Of a stretch of 64,000 nucleotides of DNA, positions 8,363 through 17,340 are shown piece after piece. The position numbers were made by a program, and so were the translations under genes. The stretch is from Stagnihabitans sp038231395 (GTDB taxonomy: Bacteria; Pseudomonadota; Alphaproteobacteria; Rhodobacterales; Rhodobacteraceae), in assembly GCA_038231395.1 (NCBI GenBank), contig JBBRLL010000019.1, forward strand, positions 11,462-75,461, given 5' to 3'. The notes under the pieces were generated by a model. That model was not told the DNA's origin, did not search any database, and saw nothing but the letters and a program-made list of their open reading frames with translations. The first letter of the stretch is position 1. Each line of letters starts with the position of its first letter.

Positions 8363-9406
8363 TCAAGCACTCCTTCGGGTGTTGATCTTGGGCGGGCCCT
8401 GCGGGTCTTCGCCGGTCTGATGGAACAGCGCCTGACCGCGCCCTGCGCGTTTGGAGGCGTACAGTGCTTCATCCGCGTCGTGTTGCATGCGCGCGATTTC
8501 GGGCACCGTATAGCTGATCGAGGTTGTAATCCCGATCGAGGCTGAAATCCGGCAGGTCCGGCCATCAAACGGGATCGGCAGCGTCAACGCATCAATGATA
8601 CGACGGGCGACGGCTTCCAGCCTGCGGGGTTCGGTTATTTCAGGGAAAACGCCAACAAACTCATCGCCGCCAACCCGTGCGACCGTGTCTTCGGCACGGG
8701 TCTTTGCGCTCAGCACGCCAGCCACGCTGCGCAGAACGTGGTCACCGGCTGCATGACCTAGCGTGTCATTCACCGCCTTGAAGAAATCGAGGTCGATGTG
8801 CATCAATCCAAAGGCCACACTCTGCCGCGTCAACCGTTCCAGCGTTTGGGCAAGAGCGCGGCGGTTGGGCAATCCGGTCAGCGTGTCGGTCATCGCCTGA
8901 GTTTCCGCCATCTGCTTGTCGCCCTGCAAGCGCAGGGCAAAGCCGCGCAACGTCTCCATCGCGGCGGTTTTCGCTTCCACCAGATACATCATTTCAACGG
9001 CAAGATCGGTCGTGGCAAAATCACCCGCCGTCAGGGTAAAGCTGCGCACCGCATCCACCACGCCAATACCGAACGACAGGTTGAGGATCATTCCCGCGCC
9101 CGCCGCCAGTGGCATTGCCAGCCCCCGGAACTGCACCGGGCGCGGCGCCCGTCGCAGGATCAGCCGCAACCGCTCACCCGCATGGGCATGAAGATCGGAC
9201 ACCGATGCCAGACCCGAGGGCCGCCGCACATCAAACACCTCGAACAAAGACCGGCCCCGCAGCCCTTCACCCGCAGTGAGTTTGGCCAGCGTCGGGCCAA
9301 AACCGGTGATCCGCCCGGCGTGATCCAACCGCACATGCAACGGCATCAGGCGGTCAAACGCCTCCAGTGGAACGGGAAGCGCATCGGTTCCCACCAGTTC
9401 AACCAT
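8363..9406 (-). CDS. Diguanylate cyclase with HNOBA sensor domain
   Basis: 347 residues. Residues 12-145 match the heme-NO-binding-associated (HNOBA) PAS-like domain, with FGPTLAKL, NLSFGIGVVDAV and the closing FATTDLAVEMMYLVEAK. A short coiled-coil linker follows (145-170). The GGDEF domain starts at DTLTGLPNRR and has an intact active site GGDEF (246-250) and an intact inhibitory I-site RAED (237-240), so it should make cyclic di-GMP under product control. Its ATG directly follows the TGA of the H-NOX-like gene, implying a two-protein sensor-output unit. No EAL domain is present. Confidence 0.9.
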   Translation of the reverse strand: MVELVGTDALPVPLEAFDRLMPLHVRLDHAGRITGFGPTLAKLTAGEGLRGRSLFEVFDVRRPSGLASVSDLHAHAGERLRLILRRAPRPVQFRGLAMPLAAGAGMILNLSFGIGVVDAVRSFTLTAGDFATTDLAVEMMYLVEAKTAAMETLRGFALRLQGDKQMAETQAMTDTLTGLPNRRALAQTLERLTRQSVAFGLMHIDLDFFKAVNDTLGHAAGDHVLRSVAGVLSAKTRAEDTVARVGGDEFVGVFPEITEPRRLEAVARRIIDALTLPIPFDGRTCRISASIGITTSISYTVPEIARMQHDADEALYASKRAGRGQALFHQTGEDPQGPPKINTRRSA

Positions 9407-9994
9407 TCAGTTCACCGTCATCCCAAGGCTGAAGGGACGCGCCTCATACAGGGCCTGATCGGCAATCTGCACCTGAATAACCTCTGCCCCCCTGTCGCTG
9501 CCCAGATGATCCAGCAAAACCAGCGCGCCATAGTCATCCGCCATGGCGCGTAGCAATCCCATCACGATATGGCCCGCCCCCGCCAAGCCCGAGGTGCAGC
9601 GCAAGCGAAAATGACCGCCCCCAAGGTCCAGCAAGTCCAGATCGGGAAGCTCCAGATCAGGAAGAACCAACCGTCCGCGTTCGGGCAACTCCTCAATCGA
9701 GTTCAGAAAATCGCTAAAATTCACCCCGGAAAACCGCAAAAGCCGCCGCACGGTCAGCAGGCTTTCGTGGCTGACCAGATAGGTCCCCAAATCCTCCATC
9801 AACGATTCGCGGGGCCGGTTCAGCAGGGTGGAGGCGGCGTCGATCACCTGTTCGGTCAGCTTGTCATCGTATTTCAGCATGGATTCAAAGCCGGACATCC
9901 CGATTTCAGCCTCTGACGCCACGGAGTCCCACATGGCTGGGCCGTAGGTGTCACTTAGGAAAAACTGAAAGGATCGGTTGATCAGGCCTAGCAT
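9407..9994 (-). CDS. H-NOX-like (heme-NO-binding fold) protein lacking the heme ligand
   Basis: 195 residues. The start MLGLINRSFQFFL, the MLKYDDKLTEQVIDAA segment and the LMEDLGTYLV helix match H-NOX domains. However, where the proximal heme histidine belongs (the FLxxLDxLH segment) this protein has FLNSIEELPERG, with proline near residue 104. The YxSxR propionate-binding motif is replaced by a CTSG segment. The C-terminal half (GHIVMGLLRAMADDYGALV) keeps the fold. It may therefore bind no heme, or bind it differently. The ATG at 9994 has GAGG 6 bases upstream and gives the canonical H-NOX N-terminus; ATGs at 10000-10012 lack this spacing. It probably signals to the adjacent cyclase. Confidence 0.8.
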   Translation of the reverse strand: MLGLINRSFQFFLSDTYGPAMWDSVASEAEIGMSGFESMLKYDDKLTEQVIDAASTLLNRPRESLMEDLGTYLVSHESLLTVRRLLRFSGVNFSDFLNSIEELPERGRLVLPDLELPDLDLLDLGGGHFRLRCTSGLAGAGHIVMGLLRAMADDYGALVLLDHLGSDRGAEVIQVQIADQALYEARPFSLGMTVN

Positions 9995-10051
9995 GTGCAT
10001 CCTCATTTGCACGTCATGCTACCGGTTAGGCGTTAACAACCCTCAAAGACC

Positions 10052-11785
10052 TTAAGGTGCAAACAGCAAACCCGGCTGTCCCGGCACATCCAGTTGGTTC
10101 AGCGGCACCGCGTGAACCGGGCTTGGGCCTTTCTGCAACCCGTCGATCAGCAAAGCCCCTTGGGCAAAGTCCGGCAGGATGCCACCATAACTGGTGATCA
10201 GATGGCGTGACAGGACGCCATCGGTCAGCGCTAACCCCTCTGTCACCATCGAACCGTCCGGGTCGCGCGCCAAAAGCATCGCCTCATCGCCGGGCAACAG
10301 GGGCAAGAAATCTGCCACCACCAGCACGCAACCCGGCCCGCCCGCAGGCAGGTGAGCGTCACAGGCAGCCTGCCAGCGTTGCAGGTCATACTCCGCCACC
10401 TGCGCAAAAATCTTGGCGCGCAAATCCTGCGCTTGCGGCGTGTCGGGTTGGACCGGCATCACCGCTGCCAAGGCCTTTTGCAGCCCCGCCAGATCCGCCA
10501 GCGGGGCGGTCGCCGGTGCCCCGGCCGCGTCACCAGAGGCCAGCCGCGCGGCCAATGTCGCGTCGGTCTTGGCCAGTTCTTTCAGCCTGTCCAACGCAGA
10601 TTGCCCTGCAAGCCCCCAATTCTGAAAGGCATAAAGATCAATATCCGCAACCTTGGTACGCCCGTCCGCGATCCGCGCCATCTGGCTGCTGGCAGAGATG
10701 GATTCGGGGTTCAAAACCGTCAGCCACAGCACCGAAACGCCCATCGAGGCCAGCGCCATCCAGATATTGGCCTGCCGAACCCGCTCCATCCAGCCAGCAC
10801 CGCGCAGCACAGCCGCCAGATACAAAAGCCCATAGGCCAGCGCCAAAACCACCGCCGTTGCAGCCAGCAACCGGTCCGGCGTCCAACCATGCTGTGCCAC
10901 CCGCAACCCCAATGCCCAAGCGGCAAGACCGGCCGGCACCACCTCGATCGCCGTCAACAGCCGCGCCGCCTGCACCATCAACCCCGAATGCGCCGCCATG
11001 GCATCCTCTTGATCCAGTGCGGCAGTGACCAGCGTGACCGCCACCGCCACCATGCCCAGAAGGACCGCCGTCGACGATACCGCGCCGAGGATTCCGCCAA
11101 ACCCGCGCAACGGCAAAGCCACCAGAAAAATCACCATCACCACCAGAACCACGGGCACCAGCAACCGGAACAGCCGCAGCACCAGGCCGGGCGACAGCAC
11201 ATCCGCCATCTCGTTCACCACGGCCATCGCAAGGCCCAGCACGGTCCCGGTGATCAGCCACGGAGCGACGTCCTGCCGCAACAGCAGACCAATCACCCCG
11301 ACGCCGACCAGATCCAAAAGAGCCTGCGACAGATAAATGACCAGCCAGACGATGCAGGTAAATATCGTGGCCACGGTGACACGGACCACAATTCCCCAGC
11401 TTTCAGAAAACAGCGTGGGATAGTCGCGCCAACCAAGCCCGTCCTGGGCGATCAGAAACGGCCACGGCAAGAACCCCAGTGCGGCAATCGAAAACATCGG
11501 CAGGACAGACCCTGCCACATCGTCCGAAGCCTGAAACCGGAGGGATGAGAGCGTGAGCAGCAGCGCCATCGTCAGCGCCACAGCAGCAGCGCCCAACGCC
11601 GCCCGTCGCACCGGCAAGGGTCCGGCTGTGATCAGCACTCCGGCAAAGAACACCACCGCAAAAACAGCCACCGCAACGGCGGGCCTTCCGGCCAGCCAGT
11701 TGGCCTCAATCGCGCGGCCCAGAAGGTAGATGCTACCCCCGGCCATTGCCCCGATCAAAGCCATGATCCCGCGTTGCCGTGTCAT
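10052..11785 (-). CDS. DUF4153 domain-containing multi-pass membrane protein
   Basis: 577 residues. The N-terminal 370 residues form roughly ten hydrophobic segments (for example LIGAMAGGSIYLLGRAI, GVGVIGLLLR, VLVVMVIFLVALPLRGF). The C-terminal 200 residues are soluble and probably face the periplasm or cytoplasm. This is the layout of DUF4153 proteins, whose function is unknown. The ATG at 11785 is chosen because GGAGG lies 7 bases upstream; earlier in-frame starts would run into non-coding sequence. The 5' region contains a 16-bp tandem repeat array about 100 bp upstream, which could affect expression. Confidence 0.75.
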   Translation of the reverse strand: MTRQRGIMALIGAMAGGSIYLLGRAIEANWLAGRPAVAVAVFAVVFFAGVLITAGPLPVRRAALGAAAVALTMALLLTLSSLRFQASDDVAGSVLPMFSIAALGFLPWPFLIAQDGLGWRDYPTLFSESWGIVVRVTVATIFTCIVWLVIYLSQALLDLVGVGVIGLLLRQDVAPWLITGTVLGLAMAVVNEMADVLSPGLVLRLFRLLVPVVLVVMVIFLVALPLRGFGGILGAVSSTAVLLGMVAVAVTLVTAALDQEDAMAAHSGLMVQAARLLTAIEVVPAGLAAWALGLRVAQHGWTPDRLLAATAVVLALAYGLLYLAAVLRGAGWMERVRQANIWMALASMGVSVLWLTVLNPESISASSQMARIADGRTKVADIDLYAFQNWGLAGQSALDRLKELAKTDATLAARLASGDAAGAPATAPLADLAGLQKALAAVMPVQPDTPQAQDLRAKIFAQVAEYDLQRWQAACDAHLPAGGPGCVLVVADFLPLLPGDEAMLLARDPDGSMVTEGLALTDGVLSRHLITSYGGILPDFAQGALLIDGLQKGPSPVHAVPLNQLDVPGQPGLLFAP

Positions 11786-11883
11786 CTCCACCTCCATTTT
11801 GCGCAGCTTAGGTCGGACAGCGGGGAATGGGAATGCAGAGGTTGCAAGGCCGCCCGGTTCTGGGGGGCAAGGCACAAGCGCCA

Positions 11884-12074
11884 CGCTCGCCCAAGACCAC
11901 GCTCGCCCAAGACCGCTCTCACCCAAGACCGCTCTCACCCAAAACCGCGCTCACCCAAAACCGCGCTCACCCAAAACCGCGCTCACCCAAAACCGCGCTC
12001 ACCCAAAACCGCGCTCACCCAAAACCGCGCTCACCCAAGACCGCGCTCACTCAAGACCGCGCTCACCTAAGTCC
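11884..12074. repeat. 16-bp tandem repeat array, about 12 copies
   Basis: Twelve near-perfect units of GCGCTCACCCAAAACC in a row; the six central copies (11947-12042) are almost identical and the edges are diverged (AAGACC or TCTC variants). It fills much of the 460-bp gap 11786-12245 between the start of the DUF4153 gene and the end of the MttB-family gene. Because 16 is not a multiple of 3, all plus-strand frames stay open and create false reading frames. No gene is seen in the gap. Confidence 0.9.
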
Positions 12075-12245
12075 GGAGTGCCGGTTTTGTGATGTCGCAA
12101 CGGAACATCGCGCAGGGCGCGCGTAACAGAAGTACACGGCAGCTCTGCGGCGTCCGATTTTTTCAGCGAAAGGCGCCGACGCCAGAGAAACCGGTCATCG
12201 GCGCGATTGATTTCTTGATTTCTTAAGGTTACCCGAAGACCTCCG

Positions 12246-13802
12246 TCAGAAGTCTGTCGGCGCTCCGCCCTCTTGCTTGCGTCTGGCCACGAAACGGCGA
12301 AGCTCCTCTTGATGGTTGCCGTCCATATCGGGCGGCACAAACTCGGCCAGGATCGCTTTGTACATCTTGTGCGCCCGCTCTGCCGTCCATTCGGCACCAT
12401 CAATCTGCCACGCCTCATAGTTGCGCCAATCCGCAAGGAAAGGGGCGTAAAATGCTGTGGTATAGCGCGACTGGGTGTGCGGCGTTCCGAAATAATGGCC
12501 ACCGGGGCCGACCGCCCGGATGGCATCAATGGCGATGTCCTCCTCGGTGGTGGCAAAGGTCGCCTCCTCGAAATAGCGCTGGATCATCTGCAGGACTTCG
12601 CAATCCATGATGAACTTTTCGGGGGAGGCGATCAGCCCGCCCTCCAGCCAACCCGCCGCATGATACACCATATTTGTACGGCTTTGCACGGCGGCCCACA
12701 AGCTGTTGGAGGTTTCCCACATCGACTGCCCGTCCGGCACATTGGCCGCACAAACACCCGACGACCGCAGCGGCACCTTGTAATGACGCACCAGCTGCCC
12801 GGTCATCTGCGTCGCGCGCATATATTCCGGCGTGCCAAAGGCGGGCGCGCCCGACTTCATATCGACATTGGAGGTGAAGGTGCCGATGGCAACCGGACAG
12901 CCGGGTTCAATGTATTGCAGCAGCGCCACGGCGGCCAAAGCTTCGGCGAGGCTCAGCGTCACCGCACCCGCCATCGTCACCGGCGCCATCGCCCCGGCCA
13001 GAGTGAACGGTGTGATCACAACCGGTTGCCTGCGCTTGGCCAGACGCATTGCACCATCCAGCATCGGATAGTCGTGCTTCAAAGGCGAAACCGAGTTGAT
13101 GTTGGTGTACATCCTTGGTTTCGCTTGAAACTCCGCCTCCGACAGACCGCCCGCGATGCGGACCATCTCCATCACATCCTCGACCCGCTCGGCCCCCAAA
13201 GAATAAGCATGAACCACCTTGTCGGTGATCGTCAGCTTCTCATAAAGGCAGTCAAGGTGGCGCACCGCAGGGTGGATGTCGATCGGTTCGACCGGATAGC
13301 CGCCTGCAATATGGATACAGTTGAAATACTGGGTCAACCGCATGAAATTCTTGAAGGTTTCAAAATCGCCGGAGCGTTTGCCGCGTTCAAGATCCCATGA
13401 ATTCGGCGGCGAAGAGACGTTGACGAACAGCATGTGCTTGCCGCCCATGATGACTTCGCGGTCGGGATTGCGCGGCGTGATCGTGAAGGTTTCCGGCGCG
13501 CGGGCCAGCATTTCCATCACGAAATCCTCGTCCATGCGCACGTTGGTGCCGTTGACGATGCAACCCGCGGCTTTCAGATAAGCGACGGCTTCGGGATTAA
13601 GGAATTCGATACCAATGTCGCGTAGAATCTTCATTGTGCCGCGATGGATGGCTTGCACGCCGTCCTGATCCAGCGGCTCAGTGGGGCGATCGGGGTTGAC
13701 AGGAATGCGCCATGGCATCTGGTCGATGACGGAAGAACCGGCGCGTTCCTTGTTGCCGGCCCTGCCCCCGGCCCTGCGGCGCTTGGTGGCCTCTTCGGTC
13801 AT
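12246..13802 (-). CDS. MttB-family (trimethylamine/betaine) methyltransferase, non-pyrrolysine type
   Basis: 518 residues of the trimethylamine:corrinoid methyltransferase superfamily, which moves a methyl group from a quaternary or tertiary amine to a corrinoid protein. Family segments are PWRIPVNPDRPTEPL, MKILRDIGIEFLN, SPPNSWDLERGKRSG and GHYFGTPHTQSRY. The frame is continuous with no internal UAG, so it is a non-pyrrolysine member like glycine-betaine methyltransferase MtgB rather than true MttB. The ATG at 13802 has AGGAGG 8 bases upstream; an ATG two codons earlier sits too close to that site. No corrinoid protein or partner methyltransferase is encoded nearby, so its acceptor lies elsewhere. 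The N-terminus is rich in Arg/Lys/Gly. Confidence 0.85.
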   Translation of the reverse strand: MTEEATKRRRAGGRAGNKERAGSSVIDQMPWRIPVNPDRPTEPLDQDGVQAIHRGTMKILRDIGIEFLNPEAVAYLKAAGCIVNGTNVRMDEDFVMEMLARAPETFTITPRNPDREVIMGGKHMLFVNVSSPPNSWDLERGKRSGDFETFKNFMRLTQYFNCIHIAGGYPVEPIDIHPAVRHLDCLYEKLTITDKVVHAYSLGAERVEDVMEMVRIAGGLSEAEFQAKPRMYTNINSVSPLKHDYPMLDGAMRLAKRRQPVVITPFTLAGAMAPVTMAGAVTLSLAEALAAVALLQYIEPGCPVAIGTFTSNVDMKSGAPAFGTPEYMRATQMTGQLVRHYKVPLRSSGVCAANVPDGQSMWETSNSLWAAVQSRTNMVYHAAGWLEGGLIASPEKFIMDCEVLQMIQRYFEEATFATTEEDIAIDAIRAVGPGGHYFGTPHTQSRYTTAFYAPFLADWRNYEAWQIDGAEWTAERAHKMYKAILAEFVPPDMDGNHQEELRRFVARRKQEGGAPTDF

Positions 13803-13925
13803 GCGCATATCCTCCTGTCGCGGGTTTTTCGCCCCGTTGATCGCTTTTCTCAGGATGACGGAAAGCTGGCGGCGGCGCGCACTCCGTTCCCGACAGCAAA
13901 GCGTCGTTTTTACGTCAGGCGAGGG

Positions 13926-14615
13926 TCATGGCGCGGCCAAACCGTCGATCCACGCCCCCAATTCCGCGATCGTCGCCAAAACAACGTCGGCATGCGGGGT
14001 CAAAGTGGCGCGTTGTGCCGGCCCGGTCAAAACGCCCACCGCTTTCATTCCGGCACGGCGCGCGGCGTCAAGGTCATGCAGGCTGTCCCCCACCATGGCG
14101 ATTTCGCTGGCGGGCAGACCCACTTTTGCCGCAAAGGCCAAAAGCTGCCCGGGCGCAGGCTTGCCGCCATAGCCGGAATCGCAACCTGCCACAAAATCAA
14201 AAAGGTCGATGACCCCGGCGCGGGTCAAATGGGCGCGGGCCGGCCCTTCGGTGTCATTGGTGGCCAGACCAAGCGTCAAACCGCGCGCTTTGAGGCCCGA
14301 AAGCACCTCGCGCAGCGGCACGGCTGGTGCCATAGGTGCGTCAGCCGCAAGTCTGTTCATCTTGGCCGTCAAATCGGCAAGACTGATCCCCGACAGATGA
14401 GGATGAATCAGATCCGCAATTTCGAATGTCGTCTGGGCAATTATGGCGGAGGTGGGCGCAAAGGTCGTCGTGGCTGGGTCAAAACCCAGAACCGCCGCGA
14501 GATCGCCTTTTGTCAGGGGCGCAAGTTCCTTCAACAAGGCATTGGTCCAGCCACCCCAACTGAGCCGAAAGTCGAACAGCGTGCCGTCCTTGTCGAAGAT
14601 GACCGCCTTGATCAT
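13926..14615 (-). CDS. HAD-superfamily phosphatase (phosphoglycolate-phosphatase-like)
   Basis: 229 residues with all HAD motifs: DKDGTL (nucleophile and acid-base aspartates, residues 8-13), the motif II threonine in LGLATND, the lysine in GYGGKPAPG, and GDSLHD. The helical cap between motifs I and II is of the phosphoglycolate-phosphatase type, so the substrate is probably a small organic phosphate. The ATG lies one base after the stop of the upstream DUF3572 gene, so the two are co-expressed. The reading frame could extend upstream, but DKDGT must be near the N-terminus, which fixes this start. Confidence 0.85.
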   Translation of the reverse strand: MIKAVIFDKDGTLFDFRLSWGGWTNALLKELAPLTKGDLAAVLGFDPATTTFAPTSAIIAQTTFEIADLIHPHLSGISLADLTAKMNRLAADAPMAPAVPLREVLSGLKARGLTLGLATNDTEGPARAHLTRAGVIDLFDFVAGCDSGYGGKPAPGQLLAFAAKVGLPASEIAMVGDSLHDLDAARRAGMKAVGVLTGPAQRATLTPHADVVLATIAELGAWIDGLAAP

Positions 14616-14616
14616 G

Positions 14617-14916
14617 TCAGGTCCAATGCCAGATTTCGCCGCCCGGCAGCGCAGCCCTCGCCGTCTGCGGCACCGTATAGGCCAAACCGGCCGCATCACA
14701 AAAGGCCATGACCAACTTGTCTTCCGTCAGGATATAGTCCAGCACGGCACCAAGTACCCGAGGATCGGCCGCCTGCGCCATCAATTCCTGCGGCGAAAAC
14801 CCACTGAGATTGAGAAAGCCGTTAAGTCTTTCCGCGTCGCCCGCCACCCATTCCAAGGCTTTCGCACCGACGGTTTCGGCAACTTCTTGCCCAATTTTGC
14901 CGTTATACTGTGCCAT
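14617..14916 (-). CDS. DUF3572 family protein
   Basis: 99 residues, the normal length of this small, mainly alphaproteobacterial family of unknown function. Recognisable features are the helix AETVGAKALEWVAGDAERL, the middle part FSPQELMAQAADPRVLGAVLD, and the C-terminal LPGGEIWHWT. No signal peptide or membrane segment is present, so it is cytoplasmic. It is the first gene of a two-gene leftward unit with the HAD phosphatase and is divergent from the PleD-type response regulator, whose start is 114 bp away. Confidence 0.8.
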   Translation of the reverse strand: MAQYNGKIGQEVAETVGAKALEWVAGDAERLNGFLNLSGFSPQELMAQAADPRVLGAVLDYILTEDKLVMAFCDAAGLAYTVPQTARAALPGGEIWHWT

Positions 14917-15029
14917 ATCGACAGATATCCCTCAAAGTTTCACGAATTGATTATGCAGTCAGAAAGGAATCCTTAACCACTTGGGACCAGACTGATCGAC
15001 ATGAAGTGCAGCAATCAGGCCAGGGTCGT

Positions 15030-16409
15030 ATGATCGGTAAGATCCTCATAGTAGATGATGTGTCGACAAACCGCATTGTCTTCAAGGTCAAATTGACCGC
15101 AGCCGGCTATCACACCGTGATGGCAGCTGACGGGGCAGCGTGCCTTCGTCTTGCGCTGGCTGAGATGCCGGATATCATTCTTCTTGACCTGTTTCTGCCG
15201 GATCGTTCCGGCATCGACGTGTTGCAATCACTGAAATCCCATCCGCAGACCCGGCGCATTCCCGTCGTCATGTTCTCGTCCGAGGCGGATGCCGCCCTGC
15301 GCCTGGCGGCTTTGCGCGGTGGGGCCGAAGATTTCATGGCGCGGCCGATTGATGACCAAACCCTGCTGGCCCGTCTTCGTGGACTGTTGCGCGCCCGCGA
15401 ACATTTGGCCGGAATTGAGACGCCAGATGACGAACTTCAGGTGATAGGCCTCGCTGAACCCGCTCAGCACTTTGAAATGCCCGGTCAAGTCGCACTGGTG
15501 ATGCCAAAGGGCGAACGCGCCATGCTCCTCAAACGCGAACTATCGGCTGGCGGGCTTGACCGTTTTCAGCTTCTTGCCCCGGATGAGGTTCACGCCGACC
15601 ATGGGACCGCCGTTCCCGATGTCTATCTGATCCATGCCGATTTGGGCGGCCCGGGCGGCGGCCTGCGGATGATGTCGGAACTTTTGTCGCGGGCCACCAC
15701 GCGGCACGCGGCCTTCTGCATTTTCAACGCCGAGGCGCCGCAAGTTCTGGCCGCCACCGCCTTTGATCTTGGCGCGAATGACGTGGTGGATGGGGCCACG
15801 CCGCCCGCCGAACTCGCCTTGCGCCTTCACGCGCTCGTCACCCGCAAGCGGGAGGGCGACCGGATGCGCGCCTCGGTGCAGGATGGCTTGCGGATGGCGG
15901 TGTTCGATCCGCTGACCGGGCTGCACAACCGCCGTTTCGCTACGGCACAACTGAAAGCAATCGCCGACCGCGCTCGTGCTGCATGCAGCGAATTTGCCGT
16001 GATGGTTGTGGACATCGACCGTTTCAAATCGGTGAACGACCGCTGGGGCCACGCCGCCGGGGATGCAGTGCTGATCGAGGTGGCCGCCCGTCTCGCCTCC
16101 AACCTGCGCGCGAGCGACCTTTTGGCGCGCGTCGGAGGAGAGGAGTTTCTGGTTGCCCTGCCCGCCACTCTTCTTGGCGATGCTCAGGTCGTCGCCGAAC
16201 GTTTGTGCCGCAGCATTGAAAGTGAGCCTATCGTTTTGCCCGATGGCCTGCGGGTGTCGATCACCATCTCGATCGGGATGACGACGGGGGGAACCGCGCC
16301 GACAGATCCGACTTCGGTCAACGATCTTGTGGCGCAGGCGGATCGCGCGCTGATGCACTCCAAAACCCACGGACGCAATCAGGTCACCATCGTCCGGCAG
16401 GCGGCATAA
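15030..16409 (+). CDS. pleD: PleD-type response regulator / diguanylate cyclase
   Basis: 459 residues: a receiver domain (ILIVDDVSTNR, phospho-acceptor aspartate in DIILLDLFLPDRSG, conserved Lys/Thr positions partly changed), a second degenerate receiver-like domain (about 155-290), and a C-terminal GGDEF domain (DPLTGLHNRR, active site GGEEF). The I-site RASD five residues before GGEEF is intact. This REC-REC-GGDEF order is that of PleD, which makes cyclic di-GMP at the pole during the alphaproteobacterial cell-cycle switch. Usually divK precedes pleD; here no divK is next to it. The start MIGKILIVDD is standard; an upstream in-frame ATG would overlap the divergent DUF3572 gene. Confidence 0.9.
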   Translation: MIGKILIVDDVSTNRIVFKVKLTAAGYHTVMAADGAACLRLALAEMPDIILLDLFLPDRSGIDVLQSLKSHPQTRRIPVVMFSSEADAALRLAALRGGAEDFMARPIDDQTLLARLRGLLRAREHLAGIETPDDELQVIGLAEPAQHFEMPGQVALVMPKGERAMLLKRELSAGGLDRFQLLAPDEVHADHGTAVPDVYLIHADLGGPGGGLRMMSELLSRATTRHAAFCIFNAEAPQVLAATAFDLGANDVVDGATPPAELALRLHALVTRKREGDRMRASVQDGLRMAVFDPLTGLHNRRFATAQLKAIADRARAACSEFAVMVVDIDRFKSVNDRWGHAAGDAVLIEVAARLASNLRASDLLARVGGEEFLVALPATLLGDAQVVAERLCRSIESEPIVLPDGLRVSITISIGMTTGGTAPTDPTSVNDLVAQADRALMHSKTHGRNQVTIVRQAA

Positions 16410-16457
16410 TAGACTGATATAGCTATAAAAAAATATTCAGGCGGCGGTTCTTGCCGC

Positions 16458-16949
16458 TCATTTTTCGGGTGATGCGGCAGCAGGTTCTTTCCCGTGACGC
16501 AGGTGATGCTCCAGCCTGTCAGCAAATTCCAGACGGTCTTTCTCGGTCAAAGCTGCCAGATAATCGCCAATCGTGTCGGTTCCCAGTTTCAGCCGGGCGT
16601 TGAGGTGGTCTTCTTGGCTCGCCAAAGCGGTTCGCAGTGCGGTGGCGTCAAACGGATTGGTCCGCAGTGCAGCAAGCACGGCCACGGAATCGGCCACCAT
16701 CGCGGCCCGCGCCGCCGAAAGGGCGCCGGACTTGGCACGCATCGCCGCCTTGACGGCGTCGCGGTCTTCGGGTCGCAGTGAATTGTCGAAGGGGCCAAAG
16801 CCGAGGTCAAGCATGTCGCCCGCTCTGCCAGGGCCGCCGTGGATGAAGGCCCCAAGCCCAAGCCCGGCCACCACAAGGTTCAAACCCAAAGACGCAATCA
16901 AGACCCAGCGGGTCCACTTGGATTGTGGGATTTTCGCAATATCGCTCAT
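16458..16949 (-). CDS. Periplasmic heavy-metal-sensor (Spy/CpxP-like) protein
   Basis: 163 residues: a single N-terminal membrane segment (WVLIASLGLNLVVAGLGLG, residues 14-32) followed by an all-helical periplasmic part with LRPEDRDAVKAAMRA and LTEKDRLEFADRLEHHL. This matches the heavy-metal-resistance/Spy-CpxP type proteins found behind ECF sigma genes in Rhodobacterales. It is the last gene of a tightly packed four-gene unit (TGAGATG junction with the preceding gene). It probably monitors envelope or metal stress; direct evidence for metal binding is lacking, as the histidines cluster only near the C-terminus. Confidence 0.7.
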   Translation of the reverse strand: MSDIAKIPQSKWTRWVLIASLGLNLVVAGLGLGAFIHGGPGRAGDMLDLGFGPFDNSLRPEDRDAVKAAMRAKSGALSAARAAMVADSVAVLAALRTNPFDATALRTALASQEDHLNARLKLGTDTIGDYLAALTEKDRLEFADRLEHHLRHGKEPAAASPEK

Positions 16950-16950
16950 C

Positions 16951-17340
16951 TCAGTCCTCTGTCCACAAGGTGCCCGTGGCTGGCAAAAGGTCCATTTGTG
17001 CCACCGTCGCGCCGCTGCCCGACAAAAGCATATTCAACGATTGCACCGCTGCGGGTTGCGCCACCCCCAGATAAAGCCCGGTCAGCCCCGCCAGCGACAA
17101 TCCAACGATCGACCGGACGCCCAGCACGTCGCCCAGACCGCTGAACCAGCCGACGCTTGGCCGCTTGACGTATATCACAGGTTTTGCAAAGGCTTGCGGA
17201 CTCGGCTGTGCTTTGGCGGCATCTGACAGGATACGCACCGTCAGGTCATCCGCTAGCGGTGTTCGTATCTGTGCCGCTTCGGAAAACAATGCGTCCAGAT
17301 CAAAACCATTGTCAGAGCCGTTGTCAGAACCCTTGGCCAT
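16951..17340 (-). CDS. Single-pass membrane protein, possible anti-sigma factor
   Basis: 129 residues with a cytoplasmic N-terminal half (about 1-75), one hydrophobic segment (SIVGLSLAGLTGLYLG) and a short periplasmic tail. It follows an ECF sigma gene with a TGATG overlap. Position and topology are those of ECF anti-sigma factors, but no zinc-type HxxxCxxC motif is present, so assignment rests on context. It could instead be an accessory inner-membrane protein of unknown role. The sequence begins with a short repeated SDNG element. Confidence 0.5.
   Translation of the reverse strand: MAKGSDNGSDNGFDLDALFSEAAQIRTPLADDLTVRILSDAAKAQPSPQAFAKPVIYVKRPSVGWFSGLGDVLGVRSIVGLSLAGLTGLYLGVAQPAAVQSLNMLLSGSGATVAQMDLLPATGTLWTED

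Noticed and set aside
11730..12126. Three overlapping plus-strand reading frames with 16-residue repeats (…PRSPKTALTQNR…)
   Set aside because: They are products of the 16-bp tandem array, which keeps all frames open; no ribosome site and no known family.
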